Shown here: piece after piece, positions 9,631 through 17,743 of the stretch
Layout of the letters: each line of letters starts with the position of its first letter
Numbering within the stretch: position 1 is the first letter of the stretch
From: Actinacidiphila fildesensis
Lineage (GTDB): Bacteria; Actinomycetota; Actinomycetes; Streptomycetales; Streptomycetaceae
Strand: one strand, 5' to 3'
Length of the DNA: 64,000 nt
NCBI RefSeq assembly: GCF_042652185.1
Contig: NZ_JBHSIX010000014.1
Notes under the pieces: generated by a model
What the model was told of the DNA's origin: nothing
Seen by the model: only the letters and a program-made list of their open reading frames with translations
The model's database searches: none
Program-made: the position numbers and the translations under genes

Positions 9631-11918
9631 CCGCGATCCGCCGGCGCGGCAACTGGGATCCGCTCCCCGCCGCCCGCTGGGAGGACGCCTTCCTCACCGG
9701 CAACGGACGGCACGGTGCGATGGTGCACGGCGACCCGGCCGACGAGCAGGTGGTCGTCAACCACCACCTGCTCGTCCGGCCCAACGGCGCCGAGGACCGC
9801 CGCGCGCCGCACCTGGCCGACGGACTGGAGCGACTGCGCGACGACATCCTGGCGGGGCGCGCCGCCGAAGCCGTCCACCGCACCGTCGGCGACCGGCCCC
9901 TGCAGTGGGTCCGCCCCTTCCACCCCGCCTTCGCCGTCCGCGTCCGGCGACCGCGCACACCAATCACCGGCTACCGCCGCGCGATCGACTACCGCACCGG
10001 CACCGTCCGCACCACCTGGACCCAGGACGGCGGCCGCTGGACCGCCGAATGCTTCGTCTCGCGCGCCGACGACGTGATCGTCCATCGCCTCACCCCGCCC
10101 CCGTACGGCACGATCACCGCGGAGATCCGCCACGACGTACGGCTGCCCGGAGCCCCTGACGAGCTCCACGTGCAGAGCACCGCCGCCGACTGCGGAGAGC
10201 GGGTGGCCGAGGCGCTGATCTCCACCTCCGTGCGCTACCCGCACAGCGACCTCGGGTACTCCGGCTGGACCCGGGTCATCGCTCGCGCGGGCACACTGCG
10301 CACGTCGGGCGGCACGACGTCCGCCGAAGGCTGCACGGAGCTCACCCTCCTCACCCGCGTCGCCCCCTGGAGCGCCCCCGGCGCGCCCGCGGCGCGGCGG
10401 TCCTTTGAGTCGCTGTTCGCCCGCCACCGGCCCCTCCACCAGGAACCGTACGACCGCGTGGAGCTCGATCTCGACGCCCCGGAGGGGCATCGCGCGCTGC
10501 CCGCCTCGACGCTGCTCGCCGATCCCGTGACACACCGACTCGCGCTGCTGGAGCGGCTGTTCGACGCGGGCCGCCACCATCTGCTGTCCTCCTCGGGCCT
10601 GCTGCCGCCCCGCCTCACCGGGATCTGGACCGGTGACTGGGAGACGGCCTGGCAGGGCGCGTTCACCTGCGACGCCAACCTCAATCTGCAGATGTCCTCC
10701 GCCGCGGTGGCGGCACTGCCGGAGGTCTCCCTCGCCCTGGCCGCACTCATCCGCTCGCAGCTCGACGACTGGCGCGACAACGCGACCCGCCTCTTCGGCA
10801 CGCGTGGCATCGTCGCCCCCGCCCACAGCGACGGCCTGTCCGGTCGCGCCTACCACTACTCCGACGCCTATCCGCTGCATCTGTGGACCGCCGGAGCCGA
10901 CTGGCTACTGCACCCACTCCTGGACCACGCCGCCGTCACCGGCGACCGCTTCTTCGCGCACGAGGTCCTCGCCCCGCTGCTCGCCGAGACCGCCGCGTTC
11001 TACGAGGACTTCCTGACCCGCACCGGCCCCGGCGGAGCGCTCGTCCTCGTCCCCTCCTACTCCCCGGAGAACACCCCGGCCGGCGCCGACAGCCCCGTCA
11101 CGGCCAACGCCACCATGGATATCGCTGCCGCCCGGCACGCTCTGCGAGCCACCGGTGAGCCCGCGCACGCCGCGCTCGCCGACCGGCTGCCGCCCTACCG
11201 GACCAACCGTGACGGCGCACTCGCGGAATGGTCCTGGCCGGGCGATCCGGAGCGTGCCCCAGACGCCTACGACCACCGGCACATCAGCCACCTCTACCCC
11301 GTGTGGCCGCTCGACGAGATCAACCCGTGCGACACCCCCGAACTGGCCCGGGCGGCACGCCGCGCCCTCGAACTGCGAGGCGCCGAGAACGACTCCGCCC
11401 ACGGCCACCTGCACACGGCGCTCGTCGCGGCCCGGCTCGGGGACGCACAGCGCGTGGCGGGCGCCCTGCTCTCCGTGCTCGACCAGGACTTCTTCCACGC
11501 CGGCCTGATGAGCTCGCATTACCCGGGACGCGCGGTGTACAACGCCGACGCGGCGCACACCCTGCCCTCCGTGCTCATCGAGGCGCTGCTGCACTCGACC
11601 CGCGACCGCCTCGTGCTCCTTCCCGCGCTGCCGGTCTTCCTCCCCACCGGCACCCTGCGCGGCATCCGCACCCGCTGCGGCGTCACCGTCACCGAGCTGT
11701 CCTGGTCGGTGCCCGCCCGCCGGCTGCGGGTCGTCCTGCGGGCGGCCACCGACCTCACGGTGCGCCTGCAGACCGGAGCCGACTGCCGGCCGCACCCCCA
11801 CCGTCTCCCCGCCGACCGGGACCTGGTCCTGAACCTCCCCCTCGGCGGGGTTCCCCCCACCAACCCCCCACTCAGCAAGGGAGTCCCCCCATGCGCAGAA
11901 CCGCGCGCCCGTTCCTGA
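9627..11918 (+). CDS. GH95 alpha-1,2-L-fucosidase (or alpha-L-galactosidase)
   Basis: This 763-residue GH95 protein starts at a GTG overlapping the GH42 stop (GTGA). The N-terminal beta domain has the typical GNGRHGAMVHG. The (alpha/alpha)6 barrel contains NLNLQMSS (about 349-356), matching the two catalytic asparagines. PSYSPENTP (near 475-483) probably supplies the acid Glu, and ARLGDAQRV the Asp that activates water. No signal peptide is seen, so it should act in the cytoplasm. Fucosyl-alpha-1,2-galactose is the terminal side chain of xyloglucan, so fucose removal here followed by GH42 galactose removal makes a coherent pathway. Some GH95 members prefer L-galactose, and the sequence does not settle this. 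Confidence 0.88.
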   Translation: MTAIRRRGNWDPLPAARWEDAFLTGNGRHGAMVHGDPADEQVVVNHHLLVRPNGAEDRRAPHLADGLERLRDDILAGRAAEAVHRTVGDRPLQWVRPFHPAFAVRVRRPRTPITGYRRAIDYRTGTVRTTWTQDGGRWTAECFVSRADDVIVHRLTPPPYGTITAEIRHDVRLPGAPDELHVQSTAADCGERVAEALISTSVRYPHSDLGYSGWTRVIARAGTLRTSGGTTSAEGCTELTLLTRVAPWSAPGAPAARRSFESLFARHRPLHQEPYDRVELDLDAPEGHRALPASTLLADPVTHRLALLERLFDAGRHHLLSSSGLLPPRLTGIWTGDWETAWQGAFTCDANLNLQMSSAAVAALPEVSLALAALIRSQLDDWRDNATRLFGTRGIVAPAHSDGLSGRAYHYSDAYPLHLWTAGADWLLHPLLDHAAVTGDRFFAHEVLAPLLAETAAFYEDFLTRTGPGGALVLVPSYSPENTPAGADSPVTANATMDIAAARHALRATGEPAHAALADRLPPYRTNRDGALAEWSWPGDPERAPDAYDHRHISHLYPVWPLDEINPCDTPELARAARRALELRGAENDSAHGHLHTALVAARLGDAQRVAGALLSVLDQDFFHAGLMSSHYPGRAVYNADAAHTLPSVLIEALLHSTRDRLVLLPALPVFLPTGTLRGIRTRCGVTVTELSWSVPARRLRVVLRAATDLTVRLQTGADCRPHPHRLPADRDLVLNLPLGGVPPTNPPLSKGVPPCAEPRARS

Positions 11919-12604
11919 GGACGACGCTACTGACGCCGATCCTGGCGTTCCTCGCCGTCCTCGGCCTGCTCGCCGCGCCCGCCCAGGCCGCCACCTGGTC
12001 GTCCTCCGACCAGTGGGCCACCTGGTCCAACGGTGGCTACACCCTCTACAACGACGTCTGGGGCGGCGGAGCCGGCGCCCAGACCATCTGGGCCAACTCG
12101 TACAGCAACTGGGGTGTCTGGGCGAACCATCCCAACACCGGCGGCATCAAGTCCTACCCCAACGTCACCAAGTACGTCGGGAAGCCGCTGTCCTCGCTCT
12201 CCAGCGTGAAGAGCAGCTTCAACGTCACGGTCCCGAGCACTGGCGCGTACGAGACCGCGTACGACGTGTGGGACTCCGCCAACGCCTACGAGATCATGCT
12301 CTGGATGAACAGGACCGGCGCGGTCGGACCCCTCGGGACCTCCCAGGGCAACATAACGCTCGGCGGCCACACCTGGACCGTCTACAAGGGCAGCAACGGC
12401 TCCAACGCGGTCTTCTCCTTCGTCCGCACCGGCAACACCGGCTCCGGCACGGTCGACATCCTCGCCATCCTCAACTGGATCAAGAACACCAAGGGTTGGT
12501 TCTCCAACATCACCCTCGGCAACGTCCAGTTCGGCTACGAGATCACCTCGTCCTCCGGCGGCCTGAACTTCAACACCAACAGCTACAGCGTCACCTCGTC
12601 CTGA
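11891..12604 (+). CDS. Secreted GH12 endo-beta-1,4-glucanase/xyloglucanase
   Basis: This 237-residue GH12 protein has a Sec signal peptide (about residues 1-34, ending AAPAQAA). The single beta-jelly-roll domain starts at TWSSSDQWATWSNGGYTLYN. The nucleophile is Glu134 in YEIMLW and the acid/base Glu217 in FGYEITSSSG. The ATG at 11891 lies inside the last 28 bp of the GH95 gene and follows AAGGGA, so translation is coupled. There is no cellulose-binding module. GH12 includes both cellulases and xyloglucan-specific endoglucanases, and the GH74/GH95 neighbours favour xyloglucan. Confidence 0.92.
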   Translation: MRRTARPFLRTTLLTPILAFLAVLGLLAAPAQAATWSSSDQWATWSNGGYTLYNDVWGGGAGAQTIWANSYSNWGVWANHPNTGGIKSYPNVTKYVGKPLSSLSSVKSSFNVTVPSTGAYETAYDVWDSANAYEIMLWMNRTGAVGPLGTSQGNITLGGHTWTVYKGSNGSNAVFSFVRTGNTGSGTVDILAILNWIKNTKGWFSNITLGNVQFGYEITSSSGGLNFNTNSYSVTSS

Positions 12605-12609
12605 TGGTC

Positions 12610-12647
12610 GCCACGCGGCCGAGCCTGCACAGGCTCCGCCGCGTGGC
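12610..12647. terminator. Long hairpin, probable bidirectional terminator
   Basis: The perfect 10-bp arms GCCACGCGGC / GCCGCGTGGC enclose a second perfect 7-bp inverted repeat GAGCCTG / CAGGCTC. It lies between the converging GH12 and Roadblock genes. There is no U-tract, as is common in streptomycetes. Confidence 0.75.
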
Positions 12648-12666
12648 CGGCGGTGCGCAAGCCGCG

Positions 12667-13041
12667 TCAGACCTCCAGTTCGGCCTCGATCTTCTTGAGT
12701 TGATGCCTGGCCATCGCCAGGTTGGCCCGCCCCTTGTCCAGGGCCAGGTAGAGGAAGAGGCCGTTCTTGCCGCGCCCCTTGATCAGCCGGATCAGGTGGT
12801 ACTGGCCGCCGAGGGTGATGAGGATGTCCTCGATCTCGTCCTTGAGGCCGAGCATCTCCATGGTGCGCACCTTGGCGCGCACCACGTCGGTGTTCCCGGC
12901 GGCGGCGACCGTCAGGTCGAGGTCCTTGCCGCCGCCCAGAGTGCCCAGTGCCATGCCGCTGGTGTAGTCGACGAGGGCGACACCCAGCGTGCCCTCGATC
13001 GATGTCGTCGCTTCCTTGAGGCAGATCTCGATGTTCGCCAT
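12667..13041 (-). CDS. Roadblock/LC7 domain protein, last gene of the Roadblock set
   Basis: This 124-residue single-domain protein has the Roadblock/LC7 pattern: a start helix (IEICLKEATTSIEGTLGVALVDYTSGMALGTLG), a middle helix and a C-terminal strand-helix (GLFLYLALDKGRANLAMARHQL). Family members dimerise and act as regulators or scaffolds for small GTPases. A purine-rich GGAAGG site precedes the ATG. It is the last of four genes on the minus strand and resembles the first one (14341-14745), especially in SYHLLRF/QYHLIRL and the DxGxxNLAxAR stretch. That suggests duplication. No GTPase gene is next to it. Confidence 0.85.
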   Translation of the reverse strand: MANIEICLKEATTSIEGTLGVALVDYTSGMALGTLGGGKDLDLTVAAAGNTDVVRAKVRTMEMLGLKDEIEDILITLGGQYHLIRLIKGRGKNGLFLYLALDKGRANLAMARHQLKKIEAELEV

Positions 13042-13107
13042 GAGCGGGTACTTCCTTCCGGTCTTTCGGTGGTGTGCGGTAGGTGACGCGTCGGAACGGT
13101 GGTGCGG

Positions 13108-13500
13108 TCAGGTGGTCTCGGGCCGGATCAGCGTGCCGTCGGTCAGTTCGGCGATGCGGGCACTGCACCGGCGGGCCTCCAAATGGAGTCGGCCCACGTT
13201 GGCGTCCGTCCCTGCCCATGCGGTCAGAACGACGGAGACGCCCGCCGCATAGGTGGCGACATAGCCCTGCTCACCCCGGACCAGCAGCTCCCGGAACGCG
13301 CCCCGGTCGGTCCCGTCCGCCAGGCGGAGGGCGACCGAGAGCACGGCCGCGCTGAGCGCCGCGACGGTCTCGGACTCCGGGGTGGCAAGGTCCTGGGCCA
13401 GCACCAGACCGTCGGTACTCGCCGCGAGTACGCCGGTGAGATGCGGAACGCGGGCCCGTAACCTTCGGAGCTCTTCCAGGACATCGGCTTCCGTCGCCAT
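13108..13500 (-). CDS. Roadblock/LC7 domain protein
   Basis: This 130-residue protein begins MATEADVLEELRRL after a GAGGAGACAG ribosome site, which decides the start over an upstream ATG. It has a Roadblock/LC7 core (VPHLTGVLAASTDGLVLAQDL, then GYVATYAAGVSVVLTAWAG) like that of the MglB/CvnB type. The last helix, VGRLHLEARRCSARIAEL, is typical of actinobacterial members. In Cvn conservons such proteins sit beside a histidine-kinase-like protein, a DUF742 protein and a GTPase; here only other Roadblock proteins and an unknown are present. Confidence 0.85.
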   Translation of the reverse strand: MATEADVLEELRRLRARVPHLTGVLAASTDGLVLAQDLATPESETVAALSAAVLSVALRLADGTDRGAFRELLVRGEQGYVATYAAGVSVVLTAWAGTDANVGRLHLEARRCSARIAELTDGTLIRPETT

Positions 13501-13579
13501 CAGCTGTCTCCTCTCGGCGCGCTGTCTCATTGCGCGTCTCATGACGGCGTTGCCGGTGCCTCATGGGCGGGCCGGAAGA

Positions 13580-14344
13580 TCACAGGGTTGCCTCCAATGC
13601 GTCACGCAGTCGGCGCAGCAGGGATATGTCGGGGTCCGCGGACAGGTCCGCGACCCAGGCCGGGATGGGGGAAGGCTCGGCCGCCGCCGCTCTGCGGGGG
13701 GTCCGCAGGTGCCCGGCGGCGGCCAGCCGGCGCACGTCGACGAGGGTGTGGAAGGCGGGACGGCCCAGCAGCCGGGCCATCGTGAACGGGGTCCGTATGC
13801 CGTCCGCCAGATCGAGGACGGCCCGCTGCCGCCGGGTGACCGCGGGGTTGTCGGCCGCCCGGTCGCGGACGACGGGCGCGCTGTCGACCTCGGGGTGCGG
13901 CCAGATCCGGTCCAGCAGCTCCTGCCGCCGCCGGGTCTCACGCTCGACGACTTCGGCGCGCAGCGGGCGCACGGGCCCGAACCAGTGGGTGGCTCCGTAG
14001 CGGAAGCGGGTCGGGCCGGTTCTGGGGGCGAGCGCGAAGAACGCGGCGTCGAAGACCGCACCGAGATGGCAGATCTCCAACTCCCCGCTGGTGAGCAGAT
14101 TGCTCTCGACGAGGCTGCGCCCGACCCGGCACCGTGCCCCTGCCCGGTCGATCGTCTCCTGCCACTCCGCCGAGGAGAGCCGGCGGCGGGCGAGCAGCAG
14201 AACGTCGACGCCGGGTGCCGCGGGACTCTCGGCGTGGACGACCTCTCCGTCGAGCAGATAGACCGTGCCCGTCTCCCGCAGCAGGGCACCGGTGGCCCGG
14301 TCTCCGGCCATACGGACCAGCATCGAGGGGTTCAGCGCTCTCAT
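13580..14344 (-). CDS. Protein of unknown function between Roadblock genes (possible DUF4388-like, winged-helix C-terminus)
   Basis: This 254-residue protein is translationally coupled to the upstream Roadblock gene (ATGA). Its N-terminal half (MRALNPSMLVRMAGDRATGALLRETGTVYLLDGEVVHAESP) resembles proteins with a DUF4388/PATAN-like fold. There short hydrophobic strands alternate with 'GxVYLxDGxVVHAES' turns. The C-terminal part (RRQRAVLDLADGIRTPFTMARLLGRPAFHTLVDVRRLAAAGHL) looks like a winged helix. I do not assign a function. Its position between Roadblock proteins suggests it is a signalling output or scaffold in the same system. Confidence 0.7.
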   Translation of the reverse strand: MRALNPSMLVRMAGDRATGALLRETGTVYLLDGEVVHAESPAAPGVDVLLLARRRLSSAEWQETIDRAGARCRVGRSLVESNLLTSGELEICHLGAVFDAAFFALAPRTGPTRFRYGATHWFGPVRPLRAEVVERETRRRQELLDRIWPHPEVDSAPVVRDRAADNPAVTRRQRAVLDLADGIRTPFTMARLLGRPAFHTLVDVRRLAAAGHLRTPRRAAAAEPSPIPAWVADLSADPDISLLRRLRDALEATL

Positions 14345-14745
14345 CCGAGCACCAGACGCTCGGCCAGTCCCTGGAGCCGGATCCGGGCAAGGGCGAGATT
14401 TCCCTCGTCGCGGTCGAGCCAGAGATGGAAGAACACGCTGCTGTCGAAGGTGGTGTCGACGAAGCGCAGCAGGTGATAGCTGGTGGGGGTCGTGACGATG
14501 ACGTCCTCGACGGGCGATCCCTTGGCGGCCTCGGCGTCCCCGTGGTTCCCAGCCGTTGCGAAGGCGGTGTGTTCGGCGGCCATCCGGGCCAGTTCGGCCG
14601 TCTCGACCGCCGTGGTCTCGTAGTCGTTCGTGGGGGATACACCGAGAGTGCCGAGTGCCAGTCCCGTGGTCCACTCGACGACGGCGGCTCCCCGTGCACC
14701 GGGCAGACCCATCGCTTCGAGTAAGCACTCATCGATTCCGGGCAC
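14341..14745 (-). CDS. Roadblock/LC7 domain protein, first gene of the set
   Basis: This 134-residue Roadblock/LC7 protein (VPGIDECLLEAMGLPGARGAAVVEWTTGLALGTLGVSP...) shares its layout with the protein at 12667-13041. The GTG at 14745 is chosen because GAGAGGGA lies just upstream. It leads a four-gene, same-strand set (14745 to 12667). The set has overlapping or short junctions and ends at a strong hairpin facing GH12. No adjacent Ras-like GTPase or kinase is visible in this window. Confidence 0.8.
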   Translation of the reverse strand: MPGIDECLLEAMGLPGARGAAVVEWTTGLALGTLGVSPTNDYETTAVETAELARMAAEHTAFATAGNHGDAEAAKGSPVEDVIVTTPTSYHLLRFVDTTFDSSVFFHLWLDRDEGNLALARIRLQGLAERLVLG

Positions 14746-14907
14746 GCGGATTCCCTCTCGGTTCGCGGCAGTTGAGCACCTCAGCCGCACTGCGGTGACC
14801 GTGAGACTACGCACGGCGATGCGCCGGATGCGGACGTAAGGTGATTTCCCGCGAAAACACGCAGCGTTGGACTATGCTCCGCCCTTGCCAGGTGCATAGT
14901 CGGTCGC

Positions 14908-14934
14908 GGGCGGGCCGGTCGTGTCGGCCCGCCC
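14908..14934. terminator. Hairpin downstream of pectate lyase 1
   Basis: GGGCGGGCC and GGCCCGCCC form perfect 9-bp arms with a 9-nt loop, just past the stop of the minus-strand pectate lyase. The remainder of 14746-14956 is the upstream region of the Roadblock set, where I see no clear operator. Confidence 0.7.
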
Positions 14935-14956
14935 GGCGATCAAAAGTGCTGTCCCG

Positions 14957-16261
14957 CTACAGCCGCCCTGCGCCCGCGCCGCAGTCGACGAGGTGCGGAA
15001 CCGCGGTGGGGCTGTCGACGCGGGTGCGCAGGGTGGGAGTCCAGCCCGCGTCACCGGCGATGACCGTGGTGGGGTGGCTGGCGTTGAACGCGCCGAGGAG
15101 GTCGGTTTCCTTGCCGTTGACGGCGTTGTGCTCCTCCGTCATCGCGGTGCCCTTCCAGTACGCGATGACCCGGTCGGCGCCGACCGACCCGGGCAGCGTG
15201 AACGCGTTGGCCTCCGCGACGAGTTGGGACCGGTAGCCGGCTCCGAGGCTGTAGACGTATTCCTGGCCCGGCGTTACGACGTAGTGGTTGTTGTAGGCGT
15301 CGACCTGTCCGAAGCGGACCCGCGGCGCTCGTTCGGTGATGCCCTGGAGAAGGTTGTGGTGAAGGGTCACGCGCAGCTTGCCTTCGTCGGTGGCACCGGC
15401 GCTGTCGCTGTTGCCGAAGAGCAGCGTCTTGTCGTGGTCGGTGAAGGCGTTCCAGGAGGCGGTGACGAGGTCGGCGCCTTTGACGATGTCGAGTTCACCG
15501 TCGTGCTGCTGGTAGATCCGTCCGAAGTAGAACGGCTGGGCGGCGTCGGGGCGGCGGCCGTCGGTGAACGTGTTGTGGTCGATCCAGACGTGGGTGGCGC
15601 CGTAGACGACGAGGTTGTCGTACTCGGAGTTCCAGTTGCCGGTGGCGCCGTCGGTGGGGTCCCACTGGGGGAAGCAGTCGAAGGCGTCCTCGAAGGTGAG
15701 ATTGCGGACGATGACGTTGTCCGCGTTCTTGATCTGAAGATCGAGGGCGAGCAGCCCGGCGTGGTTGCCGAGGCCCACGATGGTGGTGTTGGAGCCGACC
15801 GCGAGCTCGACCCGCGCGGCCTGACGGGCGGCGGAGGCGCCGCGGGCGTCCTCCTGCGCACCGGCGGGCAGGGTGCCGGTGCCCCAGGTGGCCGGGTCGT
15901 ACGCAGCGAGGTAGGAGTCGAGGGAGTAGCCGTCGGTGGCGTAGTCCGCGCAGGTCAGCGGCTGCCCGGCGTCGTCGGTGTTGCCGTCGATGGTGCCCTT
16001 GATCTGGATGATCTTGGGCGTGGCGTCGCCGCCGTTGAGAGCGGCGGCGAGCTGTGCGCGGGTGCTGACGGTGAACGTGTGGGCGGCGTCGGCCACCGCG
16101 CCGCCGGTGGTCCCGGTGCCCGAGGACGCCCAGCCGTCCCCTGCGGGCAGTACGGCACGGGCGGGTGCCGTGGGGTGGGCGGCCTGCGCGGGCACGGCCA
16201 GCGCCAGCGAGGCGCAGCCGATCAGTGCGGCAATTACATGGGCATGACACATTCTTCTCAT
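14957..16261 (-). CDS. Secreted pectate lyase, PL1 family (copy 1)
   Basis: This 434-residue secreted polysaccharide lyase has a Sec signal peptide ending near VPAQAA/HP. The right-handed beta-helix core carries the PL1 signatures: WIDHNTF, calcium-ligand Asp-rich turns (FPQWDPTDGATGNW), and the catalytic arginine motif RxPxxR as RAPRVRFGQ. Family PL1 cleaves polygalacturonate by beta-elimination, using calcium, to unsaturated oligogalacturonides. It follows the binding-protein gene of a seven-gene minus-strand block. A hairpin at 16342-16371 separates the two, so it may have its own promoter in 16262-16341. It resembles the second pectate lyase at 37731-39089. Confidence 0.92.
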   Translation of the reverse strand: MRRMCHAHVIAALIGCASLALAVPAQAAHPTAPARAVLPAGDGWASSGTGTTGGAVADAAHTFTVSTRAQLAAALNGGDATPKIIQIKGTIDGNTDDAGQPLTCADYATDGYSLDSYLAAYDPATWGTGTLPAGAQEDARGASAARQAARVELAVGSNTTIVGLGNHAGLLALDLQIKNADNVIVRNLTFEDAFDCFPQWDPTDGATGNWNSEYDNLVVYGATHVWIDHNTFTDGRRPDAAQPFYFGRIYQQHDGELDIVKGADLVTASWNAFTDHDKTLLFGNSDSAGATDEGKLRVTLHHNLLQGITERAPRVRFGQVDAYNNHYVVTPGQEYVYSLGAGYRSQLVAEANAFTLPGSVGADRVIAYWKGTAMTEEHNAVNGKETDLLGAFNASHPTTVIAGDAGWTPTLRTRVDSPTAVPHLVDCGAGAGRL

Positions 16262-16341
16262 TGCGGCTCCCGCTGAAAGGAAGTGAACGGGTGGAAGGAC
16301 CAGGTGCGGTGAACGGGTGCGGTGAAGGGGGTGGGGCCGCT

Positions 16342-16371
16342 GCGGGGCGGCGGTCGGAGCGTCCGCCCCGC
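16342..16371. terminator. Hairpin between binding-protein gene and pectate lyase 1
   Basis: GCGGGGCGG and CCGCCCCGC form 9-bp arms around a 12-nt loop right after the stop of the binding-protein gene. It may end or dampen transcription from the importer operon before pectate lyase 1. Confidence 0.6.
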
Positions 16372-16379
16372 CGCGGACG

Positions 16380-17720
16380 TCAGCTCTTGTGCTTCTTGTA
16401 GTCCGCCTGCGCGGCGTTGAGCTTGTCCGCGAGCTTGTCGGCGAAGTCCTTGGCCGAGGTCTTGCCGAGCAGCAGCTTCTGGAAGTCCGGCTCGGAGTCG
16501 GCCTTGGTGATGCTGTTCCAGTCCGGCAGGTAGTAGGGGAACTGCACGATCTTGGTCTTGGGGTCGTTGGGTGAGTCCATCGCGGCTTTGGTCGGCTTGG
16601 CGTCAGTGATCCACTTGTCCCCCGCGGTGCCGGTGTTGGCCGGGATTGCGCCCGCCGACTCGTTCCAGAGGCTGTTCATCTCGGCGGAGGCGGCGAACTC
16701 GATGAACTTCCAGGCGGCGGCCTTGTTCGTGCCTGACTTGAACAGCCCGAGCCCGTCGACCGGGTTGGACACGACCGTCCGCACCCCGCCGTCGGTGGAC
16801 GGCGGCAACGGGATGCCGTCGATCCTGTCCTTCCCGAACGCCTTCACATGGTCGGTGTACGAACCGAGGTTGTGCTGCAGCATCCCGATGCTGCCCTGGT
16901 CGAACTCGGCGACCATCTTCACGAAGTCGTTGTTGAGATCGGCCTCGGGAGTCGCCTTCTTGTACAGGCCGGCGTACTTCTCCAACGCGGCGATGTTCCT
17001 GGGGTCGTTGACCGTGGTCCGGTCGCCGTTCCAGAAGGTGTCGATCCCCGACTGGGCGTACATCATCTCCAGCGCCTGCGCGATCGAGCCCTTCCCACCG
17101 CGCAACGTGAAGCCGAACTTGTTGCTCTCGACGTCCGTCAGCTTGTCCGCCGCCGCGTACAGACCAGCCCAGGTGGTGGGCGGCTGCAGGCCGGCGGCGG
17201 TGAACAGATCCGTGCGGTACCACAGCGTGCCCTGGTTGGCGGAGGTCGGCACCTCATAGAGCTGCTTGGCATCGCCACCGGCAGCCAGAACGCTGGTGAC
17301 CATGCCGGTGACGAGCTTGCCCTTCAGAGCGCTGCCGTCGATCCGGTCGGTGAGCGGCTCCAGGGCGTTCTGCGCGACCATGTTGGCCAGATACGCCGTG
17401 CCCACGCCGCCCACGTCGGGCAGCCCACCGCCCGCGATGGCGGTGTCGTACTTCTTCTGCACATCGGCGATCGGGATGCCGACGTACTCGACCTTGATGT
17501 CCGGGTTCTTCTTCTCGAAAGCGGCGATGATCTGCTTCCAGACGGCGGTGCGCACACCACCATTGTTGTCCCAGAAGACGATCTTCCCCTGGCCCTTGCC
17601 CTCGTCACCGGACTTGGTGCCGGAGTCGCCGCACGCGGTGTCGGTGAGTGCGAGGGTGGCGATGAGCGCAGTGGCGGCGATCAGACGGGATCTGCGGTGT
17701 GGGTTCGTCGGTTCTGACAT
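16380..17720 (-). CDS. Sugar ABC transporter extracellular binding lipoprotein (family 1)
   Basis: This 446-residue family-1 solute-binding protein (KIVFWDNNGGVRTAVWKQIIAAFEKKNPDIKVEYVG...) is of the type that binds mono- or oligosaccharides for MalF/MalG-like permeases. An N-terminal signal leads to LTDTAC with Cys30 as the presumed lipid site. The Asp two residues before the usual small residues makes this lipobox non-standard. Unusually, it lies downstream of its permeases and of two enzyme genes in the same operon. The ligand is probably a pectin-derived sugar or oligosaccharide, inferred only from the pectate lyase and sugar-acid enzymes nearby. Confidence 0.88.
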   Translation of the reverse strand: MSEPTNPHRRSRLIAATALIATLALTDTACGDSGTKSGDEGKGQGKIVFWDNNGGVRTAVWKQIIAAFEKKNPDIKVEYVGIPIADVQKKYDTAIAGGGLPDVGGVGTAYLANMVAQNALEPLTDRIDGSALKGKLVTGMVTSVLAAGGDAKQLYEVPTSANQGTLWYRTDLFTAAGLQPPTTWAGLYAAADKLTDVESNKFGFTLRGGKGSIAQALEMMYAQSGIDTFWNGDRTTVNDPRNIAALEKYAGLYKKATPEADLNNDFVKMVAEFDQGSIGMLQHNLGSYTDHVKAFGKDRIDGIPLPPSTDGGVRTVVSNPVDGLGLFKSGTNKAAAWKFIEFAASAEMNSLWNESAGAIPANTGTAGDKWITDAKPTKAAMDSPNDPKTKIVQFPYYLPDWNSITKADSEPDFQKLLLGKTSAKDFADKLADKLNAAQADYKKHKS

Positions 17721-17743
17721 GGCGGCTCTTTCGGTTGTGGGAT

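Noticed and set aside
9627..11918. GH95 gene considered as GH65 or another (alpha/alpha)6 enzyme
   Set aside because: The GNGRHGAMVHG start, NLNLQMSS and PSYSPEN segments fit GH95 better.
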